Assembly (NCBI RefSeq): GCF_036850765.1
Contig: NC_089490.1
Coordinates: 129,174,522-129,238,521, forward strand
Direction: 5' to 3'
Length of the DNA: 64,000 nt
DNA from: Saccopteryx bilineata
Taxonomy: Eukaryota > Chordata > Mammalia > Chiroptera > Emballonuridae
Part shown: positions 33,846-46,064 of the stretch, piece by piece
Numbering within the stretch: position 1 is the stretch's first letter
How the letters are laid out: every line of letters starts with the position of its first letter
Notes under the pieces: model-generated
What the model was told of the DNA's origin: nothing
What the model saw: only the letters and a program-made list of their open reading frames with translations
Database searches by the model: none
Translations under genes and position numbers: made by a program

Positions 33846-34149
33846 CATATTTAATGTTTAAATGAAATATATTTTCAATATGTGTTTAAGTAAAAAAAGA
33901 AGCAGGTGACATAAAAAATATTAGGTTTCTTTTTTTCATTGAAACAATGTGTAATATCAAAGGGGAAAAAAATGTCTGAACAGATAGACACCAAAATGTT
34001 TATAGTGATTTCTTTGGGTGGTTACAATGACAGACGGTTTTTATTTTCTTCTTTCCCAAAATCTGGATCTGCTAGATTATTCCCAAAAATATTCATTATT
34101 TATGAATAAAGAGAAACTAAAAATGAATAATAAAAATATAGCTTTATGG

Positions 34150-34484
34150 CCTGACCAGGTGGTGGCACAGTGGATAGAGTGTTGGTCTGGGATGCAGAGG
34201 ACCCAGGTTCGAGACCCCGAGGTCTCCAGCTTGAGTGCGGGCTCATCTGCTTTGAGCAAAAGCTCACCAGCTTGGACCCATGGTCGCTGGCTCGAGCAAG
34301 GGGTTACTCTGTCTGCTGAAGGCCTGCAGTCAAGGCACATATGAGAAAGCAATGAATGAACAACTAAGGTCTCGCAAGGAAAAACTGATGATTGATGCTT
34401 CTCATCTCTCTCCGTTCCTGTCTGTCCCTGTCTATCCCTCTCTCTGACTCTCTCTCTGTCCCTGTAAAATACATACATATATAT
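34150..34484 (+). mobile_element. Rhin-like SINE, long form
   Basis: Perfect duplication ATATAGCTTTATGG (34136-34149 and 34485-34498). The tail is (AT)-rich 'acatacatatatatata'. Confidence 0.92.
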
Positions 34485-34553
34485 ATATAGCTTTATGGTT
34501 GTAAAAATTTATTTTCTCTCCAGAGGAATCTCTATGGAAAATGAAGAAATATA

Positions 34554-34675
34554 CAGGGGTGGGCAAAAGTAGGTTTATAGGTATAATACAAATAAATAAT
34601 ATAAGAATAAATAACAATACAAGAATAAACTGTTTCATGTACTTATAACTATAAAGCTACTTTGGCCCATTCCTG
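34554..34675. mobile_element. Mariner-type MITE
   Basis: 122 bp with inverted ends CAGGGGTGGGCAAAAGTAGG (left) and CAGGAATGGGCCAAAGTAG (right, complement), flanked by TA on both sides (34552-34553, 34676-34677). It has no coding capacity. Confidence 0.82.
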
Positions 34676-34677
34676 TA

Positions 34678-36350
34678 TTGAATCCTCTAATTAAATATTA
34701 AACTTCAAATTTAATAAGGAGATTTTTTTTATCCCATTGCCTTAGGTATCCTAAGGCACTAAAAGTTATTTTAAACAATCTTGCATTTATTAGCTTGGAT
34801 ATTTTAATCATTTGTTCTTTTATCCTATATCAGTTGTGAATATACATAGTTTGATATTGGTTTATTTTGTATAACCAAACTTTTAAACATAACACTAAAT
34901 TTGAGAATTGAACTAGATATTTTGTGAATAAAATAATTATAATTTCCTTCAATCTAGTAAAGAACAGAGATAAAAAGTATTAAGGATTTATAGAGGACTT
35001 TTTAATTGGGTACATTTTCCAAGAGCTAGAGAGAAAATTTAAGTATACCATCTTACCAATACTATTATTTGGAAGATTTTACTAGATCGCTTCTGATTTT
35101 ACCTTCTTCAAATGTGACTTTGTTTCTCAAAAAAGCTCAGTTGTCTTTTCCAAACTCATCTGTGAGCTTTGTGGTTTCTTCCTTCAATATCCATTTAAAG
35201 TATCCAACAGATTCGTAGGTAAAATCCTTGAGAAAATGCCAACGACTACTCATTTCCTCCTTTTGTGTAGCTATGGTGGGTTATTTTTCTCTCTTATACT
35301 AACGACCGTAAACCTAACAGCCGCAATGAATCAGTACATTGGGGGACTGCTAAATAAATACATTTAAATTTGAGAGAAGTCACATTTGAGGGAAGTCAGT
35401 AAATATTTGTTCTCCCACAAAACTGAGAACCAAATTTGTCTTTCATTGAATCAAATGTTAACCCACTAATTCACACACTTTTCTTTTTAACCATTAGAAA
35501 TATTTATTTCAACCTTCCTAACTCTGTGTAACCATACTCTCTCCCTGTCTTATTTCTATTGTCCCTAAGAGGAATTCCCCAAAGAATTGTTGAAAACTTT
35601 CCACCTTGCTTCCCTTAAATAGGTTCTCAGATTTAGGGAGGAAGGAAGAGTTCTGAAAAGATGACCCAATTTTCCACAGTGGAAAAAGAGTTTTCTTCAC
35701 CCACAGTGGAAATCTTACAGTATTTTTTCCCAAAAACTATAAAATGGTGGGGCAAAGGGAGTTTTTCTCATTTAGAAATATTGAGTTAAAGGTATAAAAG
35801 ATGTCAACAATCTTACTTAGAAAATCTATGAACCAGGAATCAGTAGAGAAAGCCCAGAAAACTCTAAAGTTTTTTTTTTTTAATTAAGTCAAAGCCTCTT
35901 TTTCCTATCATCTAATTTCTCTATTTACTGAAAGGTTCAATGAGGCTTTCTTGGTGCAAATCTTACAGTATAAAGACAGTTTCTTAACCAGAGATACTAG
36001 GTTAGGAAAACAGTTACCCAAGAAAACAGCCCTTTCATGCAATATAAAAAGACAATGATATTTTAGAACAACACTCAACTAGAGATCAGAATAAAAAGTA
36101 TTAAACTCCTTTTATCTATATAAGGATTTTATGAGATTTTTCTGGAAAGCTGAGGTCTTTGTATTCTTTCTCATATGCCGTTTCCCTTGAATTTGCTGGC
36201 TTTTTATCTCCTGCTACTCTATCTACAAGAAAGATTTTAAAGATATTCTCTCACAATGCCTAAAAAGTTAACTTCAAATTTTTCTACTGCTCCCTTCTTC
36301 CTGCCACTCCCATTAACTTATTCTAATTACTTATATGTAAGGTTTTTCAG
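34678..36350. other. Low-copy AT-rich sequence, no gene seen
   Basis: No repeat, exon or RNA gene recognised. Only one frame above 70 codons (35518-35733, minus), without any known domain. Confidence 0.45.
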
Positions 36351-36354
36351 TCAC

Positions 36355-36480
36355 CCATTTATATATTTAACAATTACTTATTGAGTGCTTACTATGTTTC
36401 AGTCAGTGAGTTAGGCTCTGAGGAGACCACGGGGAACACAGACAGACATGCTCCTGCTTTTATGGAGCTGGTTATCAAAA
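36355..36480 (-). mobile_element. L2-type fragment
   Basis: 'acaattacttattgagtgct' then 'tactatgtttcagtcagtga' and 'atggagctggtt' follow the reverse complement of the L2/MIR-type 3' end common in mammals. Confidence 0.6.
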
Positions 36481-37371
36481 GGGTGTTCTGATATTAATCA
36501 AATAATCAAACTAATGGAGGTATAATTATGAACTGAGGTTCACGTTCTGAAAAAAGCAATCAATTCTTAAGAGGGCAAAAACCAGGAACCTTACTTAGAC
36601 CACAGGGACACATAGTGCTTCTCGGAAGAAACAGCAAATTAAGGACCAAAACTGGCTGGATCTATACCCAAGACTGAACCTCCTTTCACAACAACATTGT
36701 GGTAAGTCAAACAAACAACCTACTTATTAACTCTAAAGGTGAGCAGAACAAAATTTCAACTTGATTCTTTCCCCACCAAAAGTGCTCCCTTTCATCTGCT
36801 GGCAATAGTTATTATTATTATACATTAGAAAGGTGTCTTTTTTTACCCCTGGCTATTTCCACAACTTATCTGAGTGAAAAAAAATCCTAGCATTTTTTTT
36901 TCACTATTTTGCTTCTCTGTCAAATGAATTATCCTTTTGAAATATTTTTTACATATAAAAAAGATGTTTCATGGATTCTTGTTTGCAAATGTATTTCATA
37001 TATATATTGCTATAATAGATTCACAATATATTCTCTTTTACCTCTTGGGAAATCTGTAACTCTAACTAAAATTATTCCTAACTTATATTTCATTGATTGG
37101 AGCACATTAGATAATTTTTATTTCCAATTACTATTCATTTTGAATCATTGTAAAGAAGATAATTTATATAAAAATTTATTTAATACTCCAAGTATATTTG
37201 GTCACTATTCATTTGTTTTCATGTTGTTTTTATTTCTAAGTTTATTTGTATTAAAAAGTAAATACATGTTAATAGAGAAAATAAGATTTTCAGTAGTAAA
37301 ATAAAGTGAAAATTTACCAGCCCTGAACCAGAAAGAATCACCATTCATACTGTGTTGTATACCTACATATA
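36481..37371. other. Low-copy sequence, no gene seen
   Basis: A 131-codon plus-strand frame at 36909-37304 is AT-rich, with phenylalanine, leucine and isoleucine dominating, as expected for AT-rich noncoding DNA. I see no domain. Confidence 0.4.
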
Positions 37372-37373
37372 TA

Positions 37374-37589
37374 CTGCTCACAAAAATTAGAGGATATTTC
37401 AAATGAATATGAAGCTATAAAAAATAGCATTTATTTTTTTAAATTAAACAAGAACATCAGAAAAGCAAAGAAGTTAAAGAAAGATGTTTGATTATGCATA
37501 TGAGATGCAAAACCAACTTTTATTTCATTGGTGAAAATGCACTATATAAAAGGCTGCACGTTTCCTGATCCCTTAATTTTTGTGAGCAG
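37374..37589. mobile_element. Mariner-type MITE
   Basis: 216 bp with inverted ends CTGCTCACAAAAATTAGAGG (left) and CTGCTCACAAAAATTAAGGG (right, complement). TA precedes the left end. The right flank is TT, probably a mutated TA. It has no coding capacity. Confidence 0.8.
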
Positions 37590-39953
37590 TTTATTTATAT
37601 ACATGTAATTAGCAATATTTCCTCATAATTTTCATAAGGGGGTTGAGTAACAAAAACCACAGTACTGTTCCCCTCAATTACAATTAGTGATCCATTTCTG
37701 TGATTTTTGTCAAATATTAAAGTACGTAAACATTTATTGGGTCGCTACCTGTGCCAATTACAAAAATAGCATGATTCCTTTCTAATGCTGACACATAAAT
37801 AATATTGCCACCCAATTTTTTATTAATAAAGGTTTGTCTTCATTTCAGTTATTTTATTCCAGTTTTCTCTCACCCCATCTTAAATTTGAGCAGGTTTTCC
37901 CTTTATTCCATACATTTCATCTTTTTGATGAAAAATAGGTGCGTTTCAATATACAGACATCACTAAGGAATCTTAATTTTATAATCTGTCATTTCAGCTA
38001 ACTTCCTATTTTTATGTTATCAACAAATTTGAAAACAACATCTTCTAAGCTTTCATTTAAATCCCTAATAAAAATGTCAAACCCTTTGCAGAATATGGTA
38101 AGGCTGGCTAAAAGAGAAAGGACAAGAGCAAAGTAGCACTATGACAATCCAGTGAATAGACAACTGGAGAAAAACTATGGAAGAGACCTCTAGTGCAGTA
38201 AAAACCTGTTGTGGATGCAAAGCTGGAAGTGCAGCATCAAAGAAAGGTTACTGAACCTACGCACATATTGAAAGCACTCTGCATGGTGAGAAAAGGTGGG
38301 AGAATGGGGAATCGGATTCAAACTAGTCTACCCAAATCTTCGATAGTTTACACGGGAGGGCAAAACATTGCACGCTGATGTCGTGTAAGTTTTCCTGTAA
38401 TATTACAATAAAAATAGGTGCTTTTCACAGCCTGTTAGAAGACGAGAGGAAGATTTGATTGCTGATGTTTGAATTGGTGTCTACCGGCACCTTTCTGCAA
38501 ATTAGAAAAAGACAACTCTCCCTCAGGCTGACATAGCCACATACAAGCACTTAAGAGTTTGGCAGGAAGAGCACAGGTTGGACTTCAGCTCTCACCCACC
38601 CCTTAGTTAGGTGTTCCTATGCACTAACAACGTATAGTATAGATTTGCTGGGACGCCACAAACCACGTATCAGCTTTGCTCAAGGACTCGTTGTTAGGCT
38701 CTGACAATAGGGGGTGTTAGAGGGATGTTCTTGCCAGTGGCACCCCATTAACACTTCTTGACCATAACAGCAGTTAGATCCTGTTTTCAGCTTTGCCAGT
38801 ACCTGCAGCACTGTTACACTGAGCCCTCTCAAAGACACCAGGCACTGAACCCTTCCTCAGAGGAACCTGCTTCCTCAGAGATGGGCCTCAGCTCTAGGAG
38901 GCCCCTCCTCCAAACTCAGAGACACCAGCTCCAGCTGAACAACACATCCCTCCTCAGACCACTAAGTTTCAGCTTCACAGGTCACCTCCTCTATCTAAAT
39001 CTCCACGTTTTAATAATTCCAACCTCTTGACTTTGTTCCCTCAACCCTGGAGGTAATTAACAGTTTTCTATAGTTGCTAGCTCTGTGATACATTAGATTT
39101 CTCTTTTTTCCTTTACAGTTACCAAGTTGACAATTCCATAACTAGTGGACAGTTTTTATATTAAATTATCTTTGCCAAATAACTTTAGGTAGATTCCATC
39201 TCTTAACTGGACCCTGAGTGGTACAAAGAGGATGAATTAGAGCAGAACAGCAACATAATCTACATACATGATATTTTCAGGCATTACTTGAACTACTCTA
39301 ACAGTCAAACTGCTTAAAAAGGAGGAAAAACTTTCCATCAGCCCCTTGGGTTGGAGATTATGGCCAGAATTAAAGCTGGGACACACTAAAGAACTAGCTG
39401 ACTTAGTTGGAAGGCTGTCCTAGGGATTCCTAGGAGGTTGGAATGACAAAACCTTTCCAAAGGGGGTATATTAATCAGAAGTAGGTTTCTACAATAACAA
39501 CTCTCCAATTACAAATGGCTTACAGCTGTAAATCTTTACCTATCTGGGAGGTTCTGACCAGCTACAGCTCTGTTCCATGGCTCTGATTCAAATATCATCT
39601 TCATTTGGGAACCGAGGCCAAAGATATTAACCCTATCCTGTCTCCTGATGGCAGAAGAGGTTAAAGAGTGAGCCATGCAATGGTTTCTGCTTGGAGGAAA
39701 GGCAACCTCCACTTGCCTTCCATGGGCCAAAGCAAGTCATATGGTCAAACCCCCATCAGTTGGGCAGTTAGGATAAAAGGTTAACAAAATCTTTTCCAGG
39801 CATTTGACCTTCAGTTTACTCACTAGCTCTGTTCCCATGGAACCAGACTAGAGTACTATGTTAACAATATTCCTCAGCAACATTGCTTACAGTAAAAATG
39901 ATCTCTGAGTGGAAACTGCATCTGGACTGAGAGGACTATAAATACTATAAATA
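37590..39953. other. Low-copy sequence, possible ancient repeat at 38700-39230
   Basis: The part at 38700-39230 ('cataactagtggacagtttt', 'aactggaccctgagtggta') has the feel of an ancient dispersed mammalian repeat, but I cannot name the family. No exon seen. Confidence 0.35.
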
Positions 39954-39963
39954 CCTGATGGAG

Positions 39964-40305
39964 CCTTACCAGGCGGTGGCACAGTGGATAGAGCATTGGA
40001 CTGGGATGTAAGGACCCAGGTTCGAGACCCCGAGGTCGCCAGCTTGAGCTCATCTGGTTTGAGCAAAGCTCACCAGCTTGGACCCAAGGTCGCTGGCTTG
40101 AGCAAGGGGTTACTCGGTCTACTGTAGCCCCATAGTCAAGGCACATATGAGAAAGCAATCAATGAACAACTAAGGTGTTGCAACAAAAAACTAATAATTG
40201 GTACTTCTCATCTCTTTTCATTTCTGTCTGTCCCTATCTATCCCTCTCTCTGACTCTGTCTCTGTAAAAAAAAATAATAATAATAAAAAATAAAAAAAAT
40301 AAAAC
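39964..40305 (+). mobile_element. Rhin-like SINE, long form
   Basis: Duplication CCTGATGGAG (39954-39963 and 40306-40315). The tail is 'aataataataataaaa'-like. Confidence 0.9.
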
Positions 40306-40315
40306 CCTGATGGAG

Positions 40316-42560
40316 TCCGTGCAGCTTTTAGCTTACCTGACTGTGGTGACTTTAAACTGGGCATGTCTGTGTGGGGAGGCCAGAAGCTATGCCTCTAGAA
40401 TTGTTACAAGAGATATTGGTTCCTGTGGGGAATGAAACTAAGTCAGTGGGTCCCATACCTATCCCAGATGAGTTGATGTCCTACAAATGAGGGACACCTG
40501 ATGCTGCCTAAACTGTGGTTTCTGTCCTATGTTCTTCTGAACGAATCTGATGCCAAAGGGGTTGATGGTTGTTTTCTGCATCTGAATGATGAGTTGAACC
40601 TTAGAATACCCTGTGATGGGTATTGTCAGCAGAGATGTCTATTCTCCCTCAGAGAGGTACTGCAAGGATGTATGGTCTTCTCACTGGGAGAGGAGCTAAT
40701 ACCTAGGAGCAACAATGTAATCTACATACGAGGATTCTCATACAGGACGCTGCTACCATTGACTGAGAACTAATAGTCAGTAGAGGAGAAAATGGAAAAA
40801 TAAATAGGTCTGTGGCTCAGAGAGACCTGTTAGAAGCCTGGATCTGTTGCTTACTGCTTGTAACTTGGTTGAGTGAAGGTCAGAATCCTCATCTATAAAT
40901 TTATTATTTTTCTTTGGGCCTATTTCCTAAAAAGAAAAAATACCCAACTGAAACTCAAACAGAAAAAAAAAATTGACTTATCTGTTCATGTAATTAAAAT
41001 GGGCAAGCATGGACCCAATAGGTTTGAGTCTCCAGGACTCTGTTCCCGTCTCCAAAGTTTTCTGCTTCTTGGCTTTATTCTATCCTACCACAGGGTGTTT
41101 GTCTGTTTGTTTACTTGTGTGTTTGCTTTTTCCCACATGACAGAACTGCTGGCAGCTCTGGCTCACATCCTTACAAAGAGCACGTCTTATTTCTTTAATT
41201 ATGGTATCATTAAATACGTAACTGGCTACTCTCATCATAACTGTCTTCATTGGACTGAATTCCTTATTTAGGCTGATTGTTCTGCCACTTATAGTTTAAA
41301 AACAATCCTTGCTAAAAAAATAAAAAATAAAAGCTGAGGATAAAGCAGAAATTGAGTCCACTGAAAATAATAAAGAGCTACACGTGGGAGGGACCATGGT
41401 GATCATCTAGCCCCTGAGTGCTGCCTCATCCAACATAACATAATCCTTGCAGAAAAGAGAGTTGACCCATCCTTCACTTGTTCTTGTTCAGATCATGGCT
41501 TAAATGTCTTTTCATTTTTATTAAGAATATTCACAAATTTACACTTATTCTGAACTTGAATCGCGTCTAGATTATGTTCCCTGGAAACAGTCTCTGAGAT
41601 GAGGAGTTTCACAGAGTAAGTTGTTGGACTGCCATCTTGGGAGACACACCTGGAAGGAAGTGAGGAAGGCAGGACTGGGGAGAGGGACAGGTGGTTGTAA
41701 TTGGGGCCTCAGCTGATTCTACAGGTTGTTCTGGAGTTAAAGTAGTTCTTTAAAGTTATCCCAAATTAGGGCAAGGATGCCAGGCTTTTTTTATTCCTGC
41801 ACCAGCCACACCTGGAAGGACTGGAACCTTCTATCAGGTCAGGCCCCTGAAGCCAAAGGCAAATTCAAATGAGAGATGCACCTATGAGCCATCAGCAGCC
41901 AATATTCCCAACAATTTGTGAATGAGCACACTGGTGGGGAACATAATACTTACATTCTTTCTACACATTTTTATTGGGACATTTCCCTTTTTTTCATCCT
42001 TCTACTCATTCGTCTATATCAGAACAAATCAGAGAGTACTTGATGGCAACCATCCCTTTATATGTCCCTCCTACTTCTTTTACTTTGGAATTATTCACAT
42101 AATTCTTGTTTACAAACAAAACAAATCTACTTCAGTTAAGAGAAATAATTTTTGGAAGGATTAAATATCACACAATAGGCAAGGGGGCTGAAAAACAGAC
42201 TTGTGAAGGAATGCAGATGGTCAAAACACAGCCAAGATCCTGCCAAGAGAGCCATCTGTGTAGGATGCTCTACTGGTGCTGACCCTGCTGGAGAGTCACA
42301 GCTGTGCTGCTGGCATCTGCTCTTTCTGGACACTTATTTTCATGCCTCTGCATGTATGATGTGACTGTAGATAAAGAGACTACACTGACATTACCAGAAT
42401 GAACTATTAATTAACCAGAAAGACTATCATTCCCTTTCGGTCTCCATGTTGTGAGTGATCCCCCACTATTCCTCATTTCTCCCTTGTGAGTCTCCCAAAA
42501 AATGGGAGATGTTCATGTACTGGGCTACCAAAACAGTAAATGACCACTAGAAAAATGTCC
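40316..42560. other. Low-copy sequence, no gene seen
   Basis: Frames at 40501-40773 (90 codons) and 40873-41271 (132 codons) have no recognisable domain. The region 41570-41920 ('gatgaggagtttcacagagt', 'caaatgagagatgcaccta') may be an old dispersed repeat that I cannot name. Confidence 0.35.
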
Positions 42561-42564
42561 AGGA

Positions 42565-42922
42565 GCCTGAACAGGCGGTGGCACAGTGGACAGAGCGTTG
42601 GACTGGGGCGCAGAGGACCCAGGTTCGAAACCCCGAGGTTGCCAGCTTGAGTGCGGGCTCACCAGCTTGAGCATGGGGTCACTGGCTTGAGCATGGGATC
42701 ACAGACATGACCCCATGGTCTCTGGCTTGAACCCAAAGGTCGCTGGTTTGAGCAAGGGGTCACTCACTCTGCTGGAGCCCCCCGGTCAAGGCACATATGA
42801 GAAAGCAATCAATGAACAACTAAGATGCCGCAAAGAAGAATTGATGCTTCTCATCTCTCTCTCTCTTTCTGTCTCTCCGTTCCTATCTGTCCCTCTCTCT
42901 GACTCTCTTTCTGTCTCTGTCA
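42565..42922 (+). mobile_element. Rhin-like SINE, extended modules
   Basis: GCCTGAACAGGCGGTGGC head and five to six 'ggtcgctggcttgagc'-like modules. Near-duplications AAATGTCCAGGA (left) and AAATCCAGGA (right) flank it. Confidence 0.88.
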
Positions 42923-43402
42923 AAAATCCAGGAAATGTAAGGATTTGTCAGCATTATTCCTTTGGCATAATTAGTTTTCAGAATGTTGGTATAGTTGGAT
43001 TCTTCCATCACCACTTGTATCTCTGAAGTTTTGGTCATTTATATCAGGAAATCATCTTTTATATAACCTACCTTCTCATGTCCTCATTATACTCCAACAA
43101 CAATAACATTCTTGTTTTTTCCTGTTTTTCCCAGTCTGCAGTCTTATGAGATAAGATGTTAAAAATGTGTTCTGTGGGGGAAAGATAGGTCTTAACCATA
43201 TAAAATTGAGAAGTACTACAAACTATAACTCCTTTTTGAAAATGTTCAGAGCACAGTAGCATAGTAAAGGTTTTAGGAAATACTGAAGCTTTTTCTTTCA
43301 TTTAAACTCAGCTTTGACCATTCTTATCAGATTACTGTTCTTGATGATTGCCTCTTGGCCCTCAACTCTGTAGGTAGAGCATAGAGTGCATTCCTAGCAG
43401 TT

Positions 43403-43695
43403 GTGGCTGATGCAATACTGTGAGAACACGCCAGCACTGAAACTCTTCTAGGTACACCCAGGAGGGAGCTCGCCCACTATAGGGAAGTGACTCAGCACTA
43501 ACCAGGCAGCTCCCTGACCTTTTCAGCCATTGGCTTTGAAGGACATGCTGTAACATTCTATTGGCTGAACCCATGTACATAAGCTAGCTTACTTCCTGAA
43601 TAAAGTGGATCTGCATCACTGAACTTGGTCCCTGGAGTCAGGTCTCTGCATCTCTGATGTCCTCACCCCTGGTGGGCCTTGTCCACACAACTCCA
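43403..43695 (+). repeat. Possible solo LTR of an endogenous retrovirus
   Basis: The region has an LTR-like order: TGTGGCTG start, 'gccattggc' CCAAT-type boxes (twice, about 43527 and 43559), 'acataagctagctt' as a TATA-like site, AATAAA at about 43599-43604, then a T/C-rich end with '...ccacaca'. No gag, pol or env sequence is near and I could not find a convincing 4-6 bp duplication, so boundaries are uncertain. A non-LTR origin is possible. Confidence 0.4.
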
Positions 43696-43751
43696 TACTA
43701 TCTTCCTTTCTGTACCTCAGGGGCTGGAATCCTCAAAACTACATTTCCCAG

Positions 43752-43995
43752 CCTGACTAGGTGGTGGTGTGGTGGATAGAGCGTCGGACTGGGATGTGGA
43801 AGACCCAGGTTCGAGACCCCGAGGTTGCCAGCTTAAGCGCGGGCTCATCTGATGTGAGCTAAAAGCTCACCAGCCTGACCTGTGGTGGCGCAGTGGGATA
43901 AAGCGTCGACCTGGAACACTGAGGTTGCCGGTTCGAAACCTTGGGCTTGCCTGGTCAAGGCACATATGGGAGTTGATGCTTCCTGCTCCTCCCCT

Positions 43996-44035
<40 letters not shown>

Positions 44036-44331
44036 CCCACTCTCTCTCTCTAAAAATCAATAAATAAAATATAAAAATAAAAAATAAAAAAGCTCACCAG
44101 CTTGGACCCAAGGTCTCTGACTTGAGCAAGGGGTTACTCAGTCTGCTGAAGGCTCAAGGTCAAGGCACATATGAGGAAGCAATCAATGAACAACTAAGGT
44201 GTCGCAATGAAAAACTGATAATTGATGCTTCTCATCTCTCTCTGTTCCTGTCTGTCTGTCCCTATCTATTCCTCTCTCTGACTCTCTCTCTGTCTCTGTA
44301 AAAAAAAAAAAGAATAGATTGGTGTTCCTGT

Positions 44332-44362
<31 letters not shown>

Positions 44363-44394
44363 CCTTCCTCTCTGGTTAAAAAGAAAAAGAAAAA
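43752..44394 (+). mobile_element. Rhin-like SINE split by another, with double tail
   Basis: Outer long-form SINE, 43752-43860 continuing at 44101. After its first A-tail (about 44299-44310) comes another CT-rich SINE-like tail ('ggtgttcctgtctcgctcgc', (CT)n, 'ggttaaaaag'). Only then comes the duplication ACTGCATTTCCCAG (44395-44408), matching ACTACATTTCCCAG (43738-43751). The extra tail therefore probably moved with it as a 3' transduction. The outer element is interrupted by the inner SINE at 43874-44087. Confidence 0.8.
43874..44087 (+). mobile_element. Short Rhin-like SINE nested in a Rhin-like SINE
   Basis: Perfect 13-bp duplication AAAAGCTCACCAG (43861-43873 and 44088-44100), itself part of the host SINE module. 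Contains a (CT)n stretch. Confidence 0.93.
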
Positions 44395-44408
44395 ACTGCA
44401 TTTCCCAG

Positions 44409-44900
44409 ACTCTCTCCTCAGCTGGTTTCTGATTATATTCTAGCATGGGAGTCTCTGGCAAGAGGTTAGAAATCAGGAGGAGCCCTTATTTCCCTTCTGC
44501 TCTGGCTGGGGCTGGGGCAGTAGCAGCGCAGGCCTTTACAGGTCATTGCTGTAATAGTGGCACAGTTGTAGCAACAGCAACAGAGGACAATTACCAGCTC
44601 CAACAGCAGCAAGTCTATCAGCAAAAATGGGACTACGGTTTCCAGAATCTAGACCCATCGCTGAAACTCCTACTTCCTGAAGAGTAGCCCCTCTGGTGGT
44701 TCCAACAACAGCAGTGACAATAAGAGTGCTCTGGAATTCTCAGCAGCACAGCATTCTTGGGGTCTGGGAAACACCTCTTTCCCTTCTGCTTCTCCAGCCT
44801 TAGAAGTTGGCAGTTTCCTGTAATAACTGATACCTATCATATCTTTGCCCCTTCAGGCCTTCTAATGCTTTTGCAAATAATTTTTTTTGTATTAGAGTTT
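44409..44900. other. Low-copy sequence, no gene seen
   Basis: Contains CAG-rich text at about 44565-44625 ('gcaacagcaacagagg', 'caacagcagcaag') and an 80-codon frame that I cannot assign. Confidence 0.4.
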
Positions 44901-45001
44901 CCCTGGCTGGTTGGCTCAGTAGTAGAGCATCAGCCTGGTGTGTGGAAGTCCTAGGTTCAACTCCTGGTCAGGGCATACAGAGGAAGCAACTATCTGTTTC
45001 C

Positions 45002-45038
<37 letters not shown>

Positions 45039-45040
45039 TG

Positions 45041-45072
<32 letters not shown>

Positions 45073-45315
45073 TCTTTTCCTGCAGCCATGGCTTGAAGGT
45101 TCGAACAAGTTGGCCCCGGGCACTAAGGATGGCTCCATGGCCTCACCTCAGGTGCTAAAATAGTTTGGTTGTCAAGCAATGAAGCAGTGGCTCCGGATAG
45201 GCAGAGCATTGCCTGGTAGGGGGCTTGCCTGGTGGTTCCCTGTCAGGGCACATGCAGCAGTCTGTCTCTCTGCCTCCCTGTCTCTCACTTAAAAAAAAAG
45301 AAAGAAAGAAATACC
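44901..45315 (+). mobile_element. VES-like SINE with expanded (CT)n
   Basis: CCCTGGCTGGTTGGCTCAG head. The internal CT tract is expanded to about 70 bp (45012-45074). The body is diverged and the CTCF-type core is lost. Confidence 0.85.
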
Positions 45316-45518
45316 TAGAGTTGTTCCTATTGTTCTGACTAGCCACTAGAAGATAGAAACATGGTATCCCCACCCCAACAGAAATCATAAAATCTTTTAT
45401 GACTATAATATTCTGCATGAAATAGTTTAGGAAATGCAAACAGCTCAAACCATATTCACCTATCTTTTATTCTCTAGTTGTTGTTTATTCTGTAAATGAG
45501 TACTTTGACTATTTACAC

Positions 45519-46056
45519 CAGCGGTTCTCAACCTGTAGGTCGCGACCCTGGTGGGGGTCGAACGACCAAAACACAGGGGTCGCCTAAAGCCATCGGAAAA
45601 TACATATTTCTGATGGCTTTAGCCACTGAGAAGCCGCGCTACCATCTGCAGCAGAGCTATTCAGCTTGAACGCACGCCATTATGGACGTGCGTTCCAAAC
45701 TGAATGCCTGCGGTCATGTGCAGACATGATTGCATCATCCGTCAGGGGCCTAAGGGGCGGGGGAAGCGGGGGGGGGGGGGGGGATACTCCACAGTCCATA
45801 GCAGTGCATTACGTGTGTCCGGCGCTTGCTGACATCATCAGTGGGCGGGTGCAGCAAGCGCCGGGGAAACAGAAGCCTAGGAGGCGGAGAGGTAATGAGA
45901 ATACATAATGCATATCAGGTATTTACATTCCAAATCATAACTGTAGCAAAATTACAGTTATGAAGTAGCCACCAAAATTATTTTTTGGTTTGGGGTCACC
46001 GCAACATGAGGAAATGTATTGCGGGATCACGGCATTAGAAAGGTTGAGAACCACTG
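45519..46056. mobile_element. SPIN-like hAT non-autonomous transposon
   Basis: 538 bp with ends CAGCGGTTCTCAACCTGTAG (left) and CAGTGGTTCTCAACCTTTC (right, complement), and a perfect 8-bp duplication ATTTACAC (45511-45518 and 46057-46064), the hAT signature. The left 80 bp ('gtcgaacgaccaaaacacag', 'ggtcgcctaaagcc') and right 130 bp ('aaaattacagttatgaagta', 'gtcaccgcaacatgagg') match my memory of the SPIN (SPACE INVADERS) family known for horizontal transfer among tetrapods. The 300-bp middle is GC-rich, unlike the ends, and has no transposase. Confidence 0.75.
45743..45783 (+). repeat. G-rich tract with quadruplex potential
   Basis: Four G runs in about 40 nt, ending in a 16-G homopolymer (45768-45783) inside the SPIN-like element. 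The homopolymer length may be unreliable in assemblies. Confidence 0.7.
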
Positions 46057-46064
46057 ATTTACAC

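Noticed and set aside
36909..37304. 131-codon plus-strand frame in low-copy DNA
   Set aside because: AT-driven amino-acid content, no domain and no sign of splice sites or promoter.
40501..41271. Frames of 90 and 132 codons in low-copy DNA
   Set aside because: No similarity I recognise and no supporting signals. Length is within chance expectation for a 64-kb window.
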